From Bifidobacteriaceae bacterium (GTDB taxonomy: Bacteria; Actinomycetota; Actinomycetes; Actinomycetales; Bifidobacteriaceae): a stretch of 64,000 nucleotides of DNA. A program made the position numbers and the translations under genes. This document shows positions 1-10,322 of the stretch, one piece after another. Each line of letters opens with the position of its first letter. Position 1 is the stretch's first letter. The notes beneath the pieces are model-generated. The model was not told where the DNA came from. It was given only the letters and a program-made list of their open reading frames with translations, and did no database searches. The stretch lies in contig JALCQD010000001.1 of assembly GCA_022651005.1 (NCBI GenBank), positions 62,001 to 126,000 on the forward strand, written 5' to 3'.

Positions 1-2
1 AA

Positions 3-1529
3 TCAGTGAGATTTTCGCAATATTCGGGCAGCGAGCGCATCGTCAACGCGAGCGCTCAATGAAATGCCAGATTCAGTATAGTCCAAACTCTCGATGACAC
101 CATGCTCGCGAATCTGTTCCACAATGGCACCATCTTCGAAGCCGATGACGGCATCCACCTGGACTTGTGGAACCGGCAGTTCCCGTTCCACCAAGGACTT
201 CAGGACGTCGATGCCCTCGCCGGTCGCAGCACTAACAAAGACAGCATCCGGGAAGAGATTCCGCAAACGGGTTGCGCTCACATCATCGAGTCGATCCACC
301 TTGTTGAACACCAGTTGGGTGCGAATGTTCTCGACCCCAGGGATATCTTCCGTAACGGAATTAACGGCGTCAATCTGATCTTGCGGATTGGCATAGGAGG
401 CATCCACGACGTGCAATATGAGGTCCGAGTCCGCTATCTCTTCCAGCGTCGATTTGAACGCTTCGACCAACTGTGTGGGCAGGTCTCGCACAAATCCCAC
501 CGTGTCGGCGTAGGCGTAAAGCCTCCCGCTGCGGGTCTTCGTGCGCCTCACCGCGGTATCCAGCGTTGCGAACAGTGCATTCTCAACGAGCTCGCCCGAG
601 TTGGTGAGCCTGTTTGTGAGACTTGACTTGCCAGCATTCGTGTAGCCGATGACAGCGACGAGTGGCATGCCCTGACGATGTCGCGAGCCGCGCTTGACCT
701 CACGTGCGGGCGTCATCTTTGCGATGTCTGCCTTCAACTTGGAGATGCGGCGACGAATGCGGCGACGATCCATTTCGATCTTCGTTTCGCCCGGACCGCG
801 CGAACCTATGCCGCCAGCCTGCCCGGCGGCCTGACCGCCTGCCTGACGACTCAATGTGGTACCCCAGCCTCTCAGCCTGGGCAGCATGTACTCCAGTTGC
901 GCCAACTCAACCTGCGCCTTGCCCTCGCGACTCGTGGCGTGCTGAGCAAAGATGTCAAGAATGACGGCCGTGCGGTCCACTACCTTGACGCCTACGATGT
1001 CTTCCAGCGCACGGCGTTGGGAAGGCGGCAAATCCGCGTTCACGATGACGGTGTCCGCTTCCTCGGACGCTACGATGCGCGCGACTTCCTTAGCCTTGCC
1101 TGAGCCAATGTAGCTCGCAGGGTCCGGCTTGAAACGATGCTGCAACAAATCGTCGAGAACCTCAGCCCCGGTTGTATCGGCAAGCGCCGCGAGTTCCCTC
1201 ATGGACTCCTCGGCGTCGGCCTGCGTTGTCTCTTGAGCCGACCAGATGCCAACGAGCACCACGCGCTCGAGACGCACCTTGCGGTACTCGACTTGGTTAA
1301 CGTCCTGAAGTTCAGTGCTTAAACCTGCGATGTGACGCAATGCGTTGCGGGATTCTCGTTCCTCCCACGCTTCCTGCGAGGCTTCACGCTCCCTCTGCTG
1401 TTCTGACGTATCGTTGAGAACCGCAGACTGCTTTTCCAGCAGTTGATCGTCCTGAACGGCCTCATTCTCTTCCACACCGTTCACCTGCGGTAAATTTTGC
1501 TGCGCCAAATTTCGCTTCACGCACACCAT
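3..1529 (-). CDS. hflX: Ribosome-associated GTPase HflX
   Basis: A 508-residue GTPase of the HflX family, complete, with its stop codon 3 bases from the window edge. HflX binds the 50S subunit and can split stalled or heat-damaged ribosomes; this role is known for the family. The N-terminal HflX domain covers about residues 85-270 and ends in the Gly-rich GGIGSRGPGET segment. The G domain follows, with G1 GYTNAGKSSL at 295-304, G3 DTVG at 342-345 and G4 NKVD at 409-412. The first 80 residues are charged and rich in Gln and Glu, an extension not needed for the fold. GAGG sits immediately before the ATG, so the GTG at residue 4 is an alternative start. The gene diverges from the methyltransferase gene. 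Confidence 0.95.
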   Translation of the reverse strand: MVCVKRNLAQQNLPQVNGVEENEAVQDDQLLEKQSAVLNDTSEQQREREASQEAWEERESRNALRHIAGLSTELQDVNQVEYRKVRLERVVLVGIWSAQETTQADAEESMRELAALADTTGAEVLDDLLQHRFKPDPASYIGSGKAKEVARIVASEEADTVIVNADLPPSQRRALEDIVGVKVVDRTAVILDIFAQHATSREGKAQVELAQLEYMLPRLRGWGTTLSRQAGGQAAGQAGGIGSRGPGETKIEMDRRRIRRRISKLKADIAKMTPAREVKRGSRHRQGMPLVAVIGYTNAGKSSLTNRLTNSGELVENALFATLDTAVRRTKTRSGRLYAYADTVGFVRDLPTQLVEAFKSTLEEIADSDLILHVVDASYANPQDQIDAVNSVTEDIPGVENIRTQLVFNKVDRLDDVSATRLRNLFPDAVFVSAATGEGIDVLKSLVERELPVPQVQVDAVIGFEDGAIVEQIREHGVIESLDYTESGISLSARVDDALAARILRKSH

Positions 1530-1672
1530 CCTCAGTATTTCCGCTGTTTATCAGCCCTACAACTATCATCGAGTATAGGCGTGCGCCACCGCGCACAAAA
1601 CGATTCTTCGCATGGCGTCGAGTTCGGCGTCAGGTGGCGTTGCACCGACGTTCCAGACAGACAGGGGTTCCC

Positions 1673-2464
1673 ATGACATCACCGCAGGATAACCGCGCGC
1701 AAAAAGGCGTTAATCCGCGCTATTCCACAGGCGCTCCACATGGAAACGCCAACACTACGCCCACTACACAGCAACAGTATTTCTCAGCGTCACCCGCGTC
1801 AGCGGATACCCGTCACACCACAATGCTCACCCTCCGCGGGCACAAGGTCCCCGTGCAGTTGTCCAATGGCGTCTTTTCCGCAAAAGGTCTCGATAAGGGA
1901 ACCACCGTTCTTCTCAAGCTGGCCCCCACTCCGCCAGCCGAGGGACACTTTCTCGATCTGGGATGCGGCTGGGGGCCAATCGCGCTCAGCCTCGCGCTCG
2001 AGTCCCCGAAGGCGCACATCACGGCTCTCGACGTCAATGAACGCGCACTCGACCTCACTCGCGTCAACGCAAAAGCCCTGGGTCTCCCCGGCATCACACC
2101 CGCGACCGCCGAAGACATTCCCGAGGACGCCCGCTTCGACCTCATCTGGTCCAATCCCCCTATCCGAGTCGGCAAAAAAATCCTTCATGAGCTTCTCCTC
2201 ACCTACCTGCCACGTCTGACACAGGGCGGAGCAGCCTATCTCGTCGTTCAGAAACACCTCGGGGCAGATTCGCTCATCCCCTGGCTCTCGCAGTCCCTCG
2301 GCAGAGATTTCGAAGTATCTCGCTACGACTCCTCCAAGGGTTTTCGCATCATCGAAGTACTCCACACCCCGCAGAATGACAGCGATAGAGCCGCCTCCCA
2401 TAAAGACAACAATGTACATATAAGCGACACTGTCGCAGAAATCGATACTCCTTCTCAGTCATGA
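1673..2464 (+). CDS. RsmC-like class I SAM-dependent methyltransferase
   Basis: A 263-residue protein with a small-domain methyltransferase fold (MTS, PF05175 type) as in RsmC/RlmG rRNA guanine-N2 methyltransferases and YbiN-like proteins. The SAM motif I DLGCGWGPIA lies near residue 95. The catalytic motif NPPIR near residue 160 matches the N-P-P-[YFWI] signature of amino-group methylation on nucleic acid. The first 50 residues are low complexity. I chose the ATG at 1673 because the upstream in-frame ATG at 1634 adds a non-conserved stretch. The stop codon overlaps the hrpA start (ATGA), so the two RNA-handling genes are probably translated together. The exact substrate (16S or 23S rRNA) cannot be told. 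Confidence 0.85.
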   Translation: MTSPQDNRAQKGVNPRYSTGAPHGNANTTPTTQQQYFSASPASADTRHTTMLTLRGHKVPVQLSNGVFSAKGLDKGTTVLLKLAPTPPAEGHFLDLGCGWGPIALSLALESPKAHITALDVNERALDLTRVNAKALGLPGITPATAEDIPEDARFDLIWSNPPIRVGKKILHELLLTYLPRLTQGGAAYLVVQKHLGADSLIPWLSQSLGRDFEVSRYDSSKGFRIIEVLHTPQNDSDRAASHKDNNVHISDTVAEIDTPSQS

Positions 2465-5400
2465 AATTTGATTACCCTCCCCAACTTCCCATCTCCGCAG
2501 CGAAGGACGATATCGTCGAGGCGGTACGTTCCTCGCAAGTCGTCATCGTCTCCGGCCAAACCGGCTCGGGAAAAACTACGCAGATCCCAAAGATGCTGCT
2601 CGAAATGGGACGCGGCACGCACGGCAAACAGATCGTGCACACACAGCCTCGCCGCCTCGCCGCTCGCACCGTCGCCGAACGCATCAGCCAAGAAATGGGC
2701 GTTCGCCTCGGCGATGACGTAGGTTTCCAGGTCCGCTTCACAGACCAGAGCTCCCCCAAAACACGCTTACGCGTGGTTACTGACGGTATTCTCCTTGCTC
2801 AGATCCAACGAGACCCGCATCTCAGCGCCTATGACACCATCATCATCGACGAAGCTCACGAGCGCAGTCTCAACATCGATTTCCTGCTGGGCTATCTCAC
2901 CCAGCTGCTCCATACCCGCCGCGATCTCAAACTCGTCATCACCTCGGCCACCATCGACTCTCAGAAGTTCCAGTCGCACTTCTCGAAGGCACTGGGCCAC
3001 AAGGTCCCCGTCATCGAAGTCTCCGGACGCACCTACCCCGTCGCCATTTACTATGAACCACTAGGCTCAGCACCTGCCTTGCGTCCCGTGCAGGGATTCG
3101 GCAGTGACGACACGCTCAACGATCCCTCGGCGGCAGTGGCACGCGCCACCATGGAACTCCTCGCAGTATCGCGCGGCGAGCGCGGCGCACGCGACCTGCT
3201 CATCTTCGCCTCCGGCGAGCGCGACATCCGAGATTTTGAGACCGCCATTCGCCGCGCCCTCGGCCCCCGCGCCTCCGACATGCGCAGACCCGACGGCGTC
3301 GAAATTCTGCCCCTGTTCGCACGACTGTCTTCTAAGGAACAGCACCGCGTCTTCGACAACCATTCGCACCAGCGCATCATCATCGCCACCAACGTGGCGG
3401 AGACCTCACTCACTGTGCCTGGCATTCGCTACGTCATCGATCCGGGGACCGCACGTATCTCGCGATATTCGAAATCGGCAAAGGTGCAGCGCCTCCCCAT
3501 CGAGGCAATCTCGCAGGCGAGCGCGGACCAGCGCGCGGGACGTACTGGCCGCGTGGCCGACGGCATCGCCATTCGCTTGTACTCCAAGGACGACTACGAC
3601 GCCCGTCCCCGATTCACCGACCCAGAGATTCTGCGTACCTCACTGGGGGCCGTTGTGCTTCACATGCTGTCAGTGGGCGTGGCGCACACCACGGACGACG
3701 TCACGAATTTCGGCTTCATCGACCCGCCCGATACGCGATCCGTTACCGACGGCGTCAACGAGCTGAGCGAGCTGGGTGCCATCACCCGCTCACGAGGCCG
3801 CATGAATCTCACCTCCGTGGGCCGTCAGCTTTCGCGGCTGCCCATCGACGTACGCCTCGGCCGCATGATCATTGCCGCCGCAAAAGATGCCGATGCGACA
3901 ACGCTGGCGTGCATTCTGGTGATCGTGTCATTCCTGAGTCTTCAGGATCCGCGAGAACGCCCCGAGGAGAAGCGCGACGAGGCAGACACGCTTCACCGTC
4001 GCTACGAGGATGAGTCCTCGGACTTCCTCACCATCCTGAATATCTGGGATGCGCTGTTTCAAGCGGACGGTACGCTGAGCAATTCCGCGTTACGCAGACG
4101 CTGCCAGGCAGAGTTCTTCAACTACATGCGCGTGCGTCAATGGCATGACCTTTACGGTCAGCTCACGCAGATGTGCCACGAGCTGCGTTTCAAGACCGGC
4201 ACTCCGGAGCCGGGGTCGCGTCAGGATCTCGCCGTGCGCCAGCTTCCTTCGAACCAGCAGGCGGCTCACTCATTGATTGCCTCTTGGGATGCCGAGTCCA
4301 TTCATCGTTCCATGATGGCAGGGTTGCTCAGCAATCTTGGCATGCAGGTGGTCCGCGAGCCCAAGGCGTCAGATTTTGCGGGGCTGTCGGGCGCCGCGCG
4401 AGCGCGTGCCATTAAGCGTGCCAAGAAGGCTTCGCACAACGATTATCAGGGCGCTCGAGGAACGCATTTCGCCATCTTCCCCGCGTCGGGGGTCTCCCGT
4501 TCCACCCCACCTTGGGTGATGGCTACCGATCTCATGGAGACGTCGCGCCTGTGGGCACGCATGGCGGCTGCGATCGATCCCGCATGGGCAGAGAAGATCG
4601 CTCGCGGACTCACAAAGACCGTGTACTCGGAGCCCCATTGGTCGGCGACGCGCGGCTCGGCAGTTGCCAACGAAAAGGTGCTGCTCTACGGTCTGCCGAT
4701 TGTTGCGGAACGACCCGTGCAGTGGGGACGCATCAACCCCGCTCAGGCCCGTGAATTCCTCATTCGGCAGGGTCTCGTGGAAGGCGAGATTCATCAGCGT
4801 TTCAGCCATGACGAGTTCGTGGCCGCCAACCGGGCGACGCTGGAAGAGTCACAGGAGGACACCAAGCGCACCCGGCATGTCACAGAAGCGGTGAATGACG
4901 AGGATCTCTTCGAGTTCTATGATGCCGTGGTGCCGCGCGAAGCTACCTCGTTGGCGGCATTGGCAAATTGGTGGAAAAAGAATCGTGACAAGAATCCCAC
5001 CCTCTTCGACTTTGACCCCGAGTCCATTACACGCATCGCAGACGCTGACCACGCCTCTCTCGACGATTATCCGAGCACGTGGAAGACGCGGGGAACTGAC
5101 GGCGCTGCAATCGATCTCAAACTCTCGTACGTGTACGATCCCGGAGCTCCCAACGACGGCATCACCGTGCACGTTCCCCTGCATTACCTCATGCGCCTGG
5201 GATCGCAGGAGTTCACGTGGCTGGTGCCCGGTTTCCGTGACGAATTGATTCTTGGAGTCATCCGTTCGCTGCCAAAGACCCTGCGCGTTCAATTCGTACC
5301 TGCACCCGATACGGCGGTTGCCATTGGTGAATGGATTGACGCTCATTACCCACAGGTTCCTGGAGTGGATCGTCTTGGAAGCACCTCTCATACAGAGGGT

Positions 5401-6549
5401 GAAGCCGATACCCCGGGAGGTGCCGATGACGCGGCCTCCGCTGCTCCCGTCTCCTTCTGGGACGCTTTCATGCAGGCTGCCATCGCGACCCGGGGCGCGC
5501 AATTGCACCCGGATATCTTCGATGCCGCCCAGCTCCAACGCTTGCCGGATCATTTGCGGGTCACGTTCAGCGTGGAGGAGACAGCGAAGGATACTGCACA
5601 TGGAACTCACGGTAGGCATTCCAAGCAGCACCGCATCGGGCGCGGTGGGACGAAGGCACAGATAAATGTTCTCGGCACGTCGAAATCGTTGCTGGAGTTG
5701 CAGAATCAGCTTGAAAACCGAGCGGTGGCAGCAGCTCGTACTTCAGTAAGCAAGAAGGCCAAGGCAGCGAAGGATTCGGGAAATCCGCTGCAATCAGCGA
5801 CGCTGCTGCATCAGGCAGGTGCCACGTCGAAGCCACGTGAGGAGATGCTGTGGCAGGTGGCCTATGACCGGCTCAAGCTGCCAGCCGCTCGTATCTCGTC
5901 GCGCTGGCTGAGCCGCGAGGCACTCGTATTGGCGTCAGCTCCTTACAAGAATCGTGAGGCACTCGTGGCAGATCTGCAGATGGCGGCGGTAAAGCGCCTC
6001 ATGCCGGCAATCGCTCAATTGCATGACGATGCTGATCTGGAACAGACGATCTCACTCAACGAGGAGGCGTTTGAGGACACTGTATACGCAGTGGCGCGTG
6101 ATGTTATCACTGCCCTTCGCAAATTTGGCGAAGTACAGAATGAGGTATCGGGTACTGCGCAGCTGCCGTTGCTTGCGGTGCTGCAGTCGATTCGTGATCA
6201 TCTCGCGGATCTTGTGTATCCGGGGTTCATCGCAGCCACTCCCCCTGACGCGCTGCCCGAGCTACCGCGCTATATCACCGCCGATGAGGTTCGCCTGCGG
6301 AAGGCGAAGGCCGATAAAACGCGCGACGTGAAGTGGGCGTGGGAAGCTCACGAAGCTCAGGGAGTGGTCGATGACGCACGTCACCGCCTCGACGCGTTGC
6401 CCGCTGGGCCGGCGCACGATGCGTTGCGATCTACGGTGTCACAGATGCGATGGATGTACGAAGAATTCCTCGTGTCCCTGTGGGCTCAGGAGCTCGGTAC
6501 AAAGTACCCAGCGAGCCTCCAACGACTGAAGAAACTGGCGGCGGAGTAA
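2461..6549 (+). CDS. hrpA: ATP-dependent RNA helicase HrpA (DEAH box)
   Basis: A 1362-residue DEAH-box RNA helicase, the usual length of bacterial HrpA. It has Walker A GQTGSGKT at 32-39, DEAH at 130-133, SATID near 162 and motif VI QRAGRTGR starting at 357. These are followed by winged-helix, helicase-associated (HA2) and OB regions and the long C-terminal DUF3418 region seen only in the bacterial family. HrpA proteins act on stalled translation complexes and mRNA processing (family knowledge). The ATG overlaps the methyltransferase stop by 4 bases. The gene ends before a hairpin at 6564-6594 that separates it from the convergent glnA. Confidence 0.96.
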   Translation: MKFDYPPQLPISAAKDDIVEAVRSSQVVIVSGQTGSGKTTQIPKMLLEMGRGTHGKQIVHTQPRRLAARTVAERISQEMGVRLGDDVGFQVRFTDQSSPKTRLRVVTDGILLAQIQRDPHLSAYDTIIIDEAHERSLNIDFLLGYLTQLLHTRRDLKLVITSATIDSQKFQSHFSKALGHKVPVIEVSGRTYPVAIYYEPLGSAPALRPVQGFGSDDTLNDPSAAVARATMELLAVSRGERGARDLLIFASGERDIRDFETAIRRALGPRASDMRRPDGVEILPLFARLSSKEQHRVFDNHSHQRIIIATNVAETSLTVPGIRYVIDPGTARISRYSKSAKVQRLPIEAISQASADQRAGRTGRVADGIAIRLYSKDDYDARPRFTDPEILRTSLGAVVLHMLSVGVAHTTDDVTNFGFIDPPDTRSVTDGVNELSELGAITRSRGRMNLTSVGRQLSRLPIDVRLGRMIIAAAKDADATTLACILVIVSFLSLQDPRERPEEKRDEADTLHRRYEDESSDFLTILNIWDALFQADGTLSNSALRRRCQAEFFNYMRVRQWHDLYGQLTQMCHELRFKTGTPEPGSRQDLAVRQLPSNQQAAHSLIASWDAESIHRSMMAGLLSNLGMQVVREPKASDFAGLSGAARARAIKRAKKASHNDYQGARGTHFAIFPASGVSRSTPPWVMATDLMETSRLWARMAAAIDPAWAEKIARGLTKTVYSEPHWSATRGSAVANEKVLLYGLPIVAERPVQWGRINPAQAREFLIRQGLVEGEIHQRFSHDEFVAANRATLEESQEDTKRTRHVTEAVNDEDLFEFYDAVVPREATSLAALANWWKKNRDKNPTLFDFDPESITRIADADHASLDDYPSTWKTRGTDGAAIDLKLSYVYDPGAPNDGITVHVPLHYLMRLGSQEFTWLVPGFRDELILGVIRSLPKTLRVQFVPAPDTAVAIGEWIDAHYPQVPGVDRLGSTSHTEGEADTPGGADDAASAAPVSFWDAFMQAAIATRGAQLHPDIFDAAQLQRLPDHLRVTFSVEETAKDTAHGTHGRHSKQHRIGRGGTKAQINVLGTSKSLLELQNQLENRAVAAARTSVSKKAKAAKDSGNPLQSATLLHQAGATSKPREEMLWQVAYDRLKLPAARISSRWLSREALVLASAPYKNREALVADLQMAAVKRLMPAIAQLHDDADLEQTISLNEEAFEDTVYAVARDVITALRKFGEVQNEVSGTAQLPLLAVLQSIRDHLADLVYPGFIAATPPDALPELPRYITADEVRLRKAKADKTRDVKWAWEAHEAQGVVDDARHRLDALPAGPAHDALRSTVSQMRWMYEEFLVSLWAQELGTKYPASLQRLKKLAAE

Positions 6550-6563
6550 AGGAAAAAACAAAC

Positions 6564-6594
6564 GGTGCCCGGAGTCGACTCAGACCCGGGCACC
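6564..6594 (-). terminator. Rho-independent terminator of glnA
   Basis: A 9-bp perfect stem (GGTGCCCGG pairing with CCGGGCACC) with a 13-base loop. Read on the minus strand it is followed by a T-rich run (GTTTGTTTTTT), so it fits glnA termination. On the plus strand there is no T run, but the hairpin also lies just after hrpA. Confidence 0.85.
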
Positions 6595-6622
6595 GAAAGC
6601 ACTAAGTGTTGACCTATCCCTA

Positions 6623-7960
6623 CTACAACCTCGGAAGGTAACGCTGCAACTCGTAAGGCGTGACCTGAAGGCGGTAGTCATCCCACTCCTGGCGCTTATT
6701 GCGCAGGAAGTAGCTGAACACGTGCTCGCCCAAGACATCCGCCACGAAGTCGGACTTTTCCATGATGCGCAACGCCGAATCAAGAGAATCCGGCAGCGGC
6801 TTGATGCCCATTGCCTGACGCTCTGCATCAGTCAGCTCCCACACGTCGTCGCTCGTGGGCTCTTCCAGATCAAGCTGGCGCTCCACTCCGTCGAGGCCCG
6901 CGGCCAGCAACAAGGAGTATGCGAGATACGGATTCACCACCGGGTCCAGCGCGCGGAATTCCATGCGTGCCGAGTTGCCCTTACCCGGCTTATACTGCGG
7001 GATGCGCAGCAGAGCGGAACGGTTATTGTGACCCCAGCAGACGTAGCTCGGCGCCTCAGCACCACCCCACAGGCGCTTGTATGAATTCACGTACTGATTG
7101 GTCACGGCCGTGATTTCTGCGGCGTGATCCAAGATGCCTGCCGCGAATTGGCGTGCGGTTTGGCTCATGTTGAATTCTTCGCCGGCTTCATAGAAGGCGT
7201 TGGCGTCGCCCTCGAACAGGCTCAGGTGGGTGTGCATGCCCGATCCCGGCTCGCCTGACAAAGGCTTGGGCATGAAGCTGGCCTGAATGCCCCGCTCGAG
7301 GCTGATTTCCTTGACCACCGTGCGGAAGGTCATGATGTTGTCGGCTGTGGTCAGCGCATCCGCATAGCGCAGATCGATCTCGTTCTGACCTGGGCCCGCC
7401 TCGTGATGGGAGTACTCCACGGAGATACCCATCTGCTCAAGCATATTGACAGAGGCCCTGCGGAAGTCCATTCCGGAGCTGCGCGGCACGTGATCGAAGT
7501 AACCACCGTGATCGATCGGAACAGGAGGTTGCGAGTAATCCTGCTGCTGCTCGAAGAGATAGAACTCGATTTCCGGATGCACGTAGAAAGTAAAGCCCTT
7601 CTCCTTGGCCTTCGCGAGAGTGCGCTTCATAATGTAGCGTGGGTCGCCCAGCGAGGGCTGCCCGTCGGGGGTCAGCACGTCGCAGAACATGCGAGCCGTA
7701 CCCTGCGGACCTCCACGCCATGGCAGCATCTGGAAGGTCGAGGGATCCGGTTTCACGATCATGTCGTCCTCGGAAACACGCGTCAGGCCCTCAATCGAAG
7801 AGCCATCAAAGCCGAGCCCCTCGTCGAACGCCGACTCCAGCTCTGCGGGAGCGATGGCCACTGACTTGAGCATTCCCAGAACGTCAGTAAACCAGAGACG
7901 AATAAAACGTACGTCGCGTTCCTCAACAGTGCGCAACGCGAATTCTTGCTGCCTATCCAT
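6623..7960 (-). CDS. glnA: Glutamine synthetase, short class I (GlnA2/GSI-alpha type)
   Basis: A 445-residue type I glutamine synthetase (glutamate + ammonia + ATP to glutamine). It has the N-terminal beta-grasp domain (residues 1-105) and the catalytic domain with metal and ammonia motifs such as EAGPGQNEIDLRY and GSGMHTH, then NRSALLRIP and the RMEFR segment. The length is that of the shorter class. The C-terminal region that carries the adenylylated Tyr (NLYDLP) in the longer class here reads DVWELT, so regulation by adenylylation is unlikely. I chose the ATG at 7960, preceded by AGGATAAGG; the longer frame to 8023 adds a non-homologous stretch. It lies 137 bases downstream of priA on the same strand, with its own terminator. 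Confidence 0.93.
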   Translation of the reverse strand: MDRQQEFALRTVEERDVRFIRLWFTDVLGMLKSVAIAPAELESAFDEGLGFDGSSIEGLTRVSEDDMIVKPDPSTFQMLPWRGGPQGTARMFCDVLTPDGQPSLGDPRYIMKRTLAKAKEKGFTFYVHPEIEFYLFEQQQDYSQPPVPIDHGGYFDHVPRSSGMDFRRASVNMLEQMGISVEYSHHEAGPGQNEIDLRYADALTTADNIMTFRTVVKEISLERGIQASFMPKPLSGEPGSGMHTHLSLFEGDANAFYEAGEEFNMSQTARQFAAGILDHAAEITAVTNQYVNSYKRLWGGAEAPSYVCWGHNNRSALLRIPQYKPGKGNSARMEFRALDPVVNPYLAYSLLLAAGLDGVERQLDLEEPTSDDVWELTDAERQAMGIKPLPDSLDSALRIMEKSDFVADVLGEHVFSYFLRNKRQEWDDYRLQVTPYELQRYLPRL

Positions 7961-8097
7961 GTGCCTTATCCTCTCATGGAAATATTTCAAGGCAGTGCCC
8001 ACCACATGAACGCTGCCGCACACTGCTTGTGTGCCTCTTTCTGAAATCTAGCTTACCGGCAGCGTGCACTCACCGAAAGGCGCGTGCAGCGTTGCAA

Positions 8098-8835
8098 TCA
8101 GCGCGTGGCATCCAGCGCTTCCTGAAGGGTGAATGCACGGGCATACAGGGCCTTACCGAGAATCGCCGCGTCCACGTTGTCCGCCTTCAATCCATGGATG
8201 GCACGAAGATCCTCGAGAGACGAGATGCCGCCGGAGGCCGTCACCATAGCGTTCGTGCGCTCGGCAACCTCTGAGAGCAGTGTCAGATTGGGTCCGCTCA
8301 TCATGCCGTCACGGGCCACATCGGTCACCACGTAGCGGGCGCATCCCACCTTGTTAAGGAAGTCAACGGTTTCGAAGAGCTCGCCGCCCTCCTTGACCCA
8401 GCCGCGAGCCGCCAACGTGTGGCCGCGCACGTCAAGGCCTACTGCCACCTTGTCTCCGTACTTAGTGATGGCGGTAGCTGTCCAGTCAGGATTTTCGAGT
8501 GCGGCAGTCCCGATATTGACACGACTTGCGCCCGATTCGAGCGCGGCGTCAAGCGAGTCATCGTCGCGGATTCCTCCGGAGAGCTCGATGTGCACCATGT
8601 CACCGAGGCGATCGGTGATCTCGCGCAGCACAGCACGGTTATCGCCCGTACCGAAGGCGGCGTCAAGATCCACGAGATGAATCCAGCGCGCGCCCGCATC
8701 CGCCCACGCGTACGCAGCCTCCATGGGGCTGCCGTAGTCTGTTTCAGAACCGGAGGCTCCCTGCTTGAGTCGCACTGCCTTGCCGTCTCGTACGTCAACG
8801 GCAGGCAACAAGGTCAGCGATGTGGTATCAGTCAT
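8098..8835 (-). CDS. priA: Bifunctional phosphoribosyl isomerase A (HisA/TrpF)
   Basis: A 245-residue (beta/alpha)8-barrel isomerase of the HisA family. In actinobacteria this enzyme (PriA) isomerises both ProFAR in histidine synthesis and PRA in tryptophan synthesis. Visible motifs are the N-terminal [12 protein letters not shown] phosphate/Asp region, VDLDAAFG near residue 57, and the second phosphate-binding and catalytic segment [13 protein letters not shown] near residue 170. The ATG overlaps the end of hisH by 8 bases, and AGGAG lies upstream. That it is dual-function is inferred from the lineage; no sequence test for TrpF activity was possible. Confidence 0.93.
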   Translation of the reverse strand: MTDTTSLTLLPAVDVRDGKAVRLKQGASGSETDYGSPMEAAYAWADAGARWIHLVDLDAAFGTGDNRAVLREITDRLGDMVHIELSGGIRDDDSLDAALESGASRVNIGTAALENPDWTATAITKYGDKVAVGLDVRGHTLAARGWVKEGGELFETVDFLNKVGCARYVVTDVARDGMMSGPNLTLLSEVAERTNAMVTASGGISSLEDLRAIHGLKADNVDAAILGKALYARAFTLQEALDATR

Positions 8836-9481
8836 GAAGGGCTCCTATCCAATTGCTCAACAGCTTTTGACCCGCTTCTGCGGATTTCTCGGGGTGAAAT
8901 TGCGTTCCGTACAAAGCGCCATGCTCAAAGGCGGCCACGAAATGAGACTTTCCGTAATCGCACCACGTAAGGCGGTTGGGTTCAGACGACGTTGCGTTGG
9001 TGGCATCGCCGCGCGCGGTATCTGTGGGAGCACACACTGCGTAGGAATGCACGAAATAGAATCGCTCGTCCTCGATGCCATGGAAAAGTGTGGAATCTTC
9101 GGCCGGGCTCACGGTGTTCCATCCCATGTGAGGCACCACATCGGCATCAAGCCGTTCAACTACGCCACCTGCGTATCCAAGACCGTCAGAACGCGTACCG
9201 CCCTCGACACCAGCCTCGAACATAATCTGCAGGCCCACGCACACTCCGAGGACCGGCCGGGAATCGGAAAGACGATCACGAATCACCCGGTCGCCACCCA
9301 CGGCCTTCAGCCCATCGACGCACGCCTTGAACGCCCCCACGCCGGGAACCACAAGGCCATCTGCCTCATACGCCTGCCGATAATCGGAAGTGAGGGTAAC
9401 ATCCGCACCCACCGCCTGCAGTGCACGCACCATCGACCGCACGTTTCCAAAACCATAGTCAAAGACCACGAGCTGTGTCAT
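8828..9481 (-). CDS. hisH: Imidazole glycerol phosphate synthase, glutaminase subunit HisH
   Basis: A 217-residue class I glutamine amidotransferase that feeds ammonia to HisF. The nucleophile elbow LGVCVGLQ carries the catalytic Cys near residue 80, and the catalytic His/Glu pair is in TQFHPEKS near residue 195. GAGGAG precedes the ATG. It overlaps priA by 8 bases and follows the unknown his-operon gene by 55 bases. The partner hisF is not in this window, so it must lie elsewhere. Confidence 0.95.
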   Translation of the reverse strand: MTQLVVFDYGFGNVRSMVRALQAVGADVTLTSDYRQAYEADGLVVPGVGAFKACVDGLKAVGGDRVIRDRLSDSRPVLGVCVGLQIMFEAGVEGGTRSDGLGYAGGVVERLDADVVPHMGWNTVSPAEDSTLFHGIEDERFYFVHSYAVCAPTDTARGDATNATSSEPNRLTWCDYGKSHFVAAFEHGALYGTQFHPEKSAEAGQKLLSNWIGALHD

Positions 9482-9536
9482 GTCTGACTCCTCACTTACT
9501 CGGCGATGTGCTCAACGTCTCGGGTTGCGTACCCGT

Positions 9537-10322
9537 CTACTCGACAATGCCCGTGCCGCCATCGGCGCCCGGGCGGAACTTCGTATGTGCAGCGATGACC
9601 TTCAGGGCCTCTCCCCTGCTCATCGCCCCGGAATCAACAACCGTAAGGCCGTTGGCCTTGAGACCATCGAGATCCGTGCTGCCAATCATGAAGTCCTCCA
9701 CGAATTCGGCAACGTTCATGAAGAGAATCGGCGGAGCGAAATCGGATCCCTGCTCGCCGTTCATCCACAGTTTTGCCTCAAGCTTGTCGGCTCGATTTAC
9801 CGCCAGCACAACGCTCAACCCTGAAATGACAGTGGTGAGATCCTTTGCAGCCGCCTCCGGAGAGGAGCCCGCGAGATTCTTGAGAACCGCCACAGCACCC
9901 TGCTCGGCGCCAATGCAGTAGGCAGACACATCGGCCAGCACGCAAAAGGCACTCAGCAATTCCGGCTGTTGCAACGGCGTAATGAGCATCGCCGCCTTTG
10001 CCTTGTCTCCGAGGATTCCCTCGAGCTCCGCCTCAAGAGGATCGTCAAAAGCGGAAAGATCGTCGGGAGGTACCGATTCCCCAGTCTCACCGACACCGGA
10101 ATTTTCTCCGACGCCCGCAGAAGAGTCTTTCAACCCCTGCGGTCCGTCAGCGCCGAAGCCCTCGAGATCCTTGAAATCTTCCTCGAAACCTTTGAGCGCC
10201 TTGGCAATGTCCTGATCGCTCAAATTGTCAGCGTTGTCCGGATTGTTGGCATTGTTGGCGTTGTCAGATCCGTTAGTATTCCCGGCCTTATTCTGATCGT
10301 TATTATCCGCAGTATCGCTCAC
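9537..10322 (-). CDS. Conserved his-operon protein of unknown function
   Basis: A 261-residue protein I do not recognise with certainty. The first 40 residues are an Asn/Asp/Ala-rich repeat ([12 protein letters not shown]), then an acidic linker to about residue 110. A compact alpha/beta domain follows (about 110-261), with hydrophobic strands such as LSVVLAVNR and [10 protein letters not shown] distant SseB-like fold is possible but not demonstrated. It starts with GTG overlapping the hisB stop (GTGA) and is followed by hisH, so it is made together with the histidine enzymes. No signal peptide or membrane segment is visible. A structural or regulatory role in the pathway is only inferred from position. 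Confidence 0.75.
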   Translation of the reverse strand: MSDTADNNDQNKAGNTNGSDNANNANNPDNADNLSDQDIAKALKGFEEDFKDLEGFGADGPQGLKDSSAGVGENSGVGETGESVPPDDLSAFDDPLEAELEGILGDKAKAAMLITPLQQPELLSAFCVLADVSAYCIGAEQGAVAVLKNLAGSSPEAAAKDLTTVISGLSVVLAVNRADKLEAKLWMNGEQGSDFAPPILFMNVAEFVEDFMIGSTDLDGLKANGLTVVDSGAMSRGEALKVIAAHTKFRPGADGGTGIVE

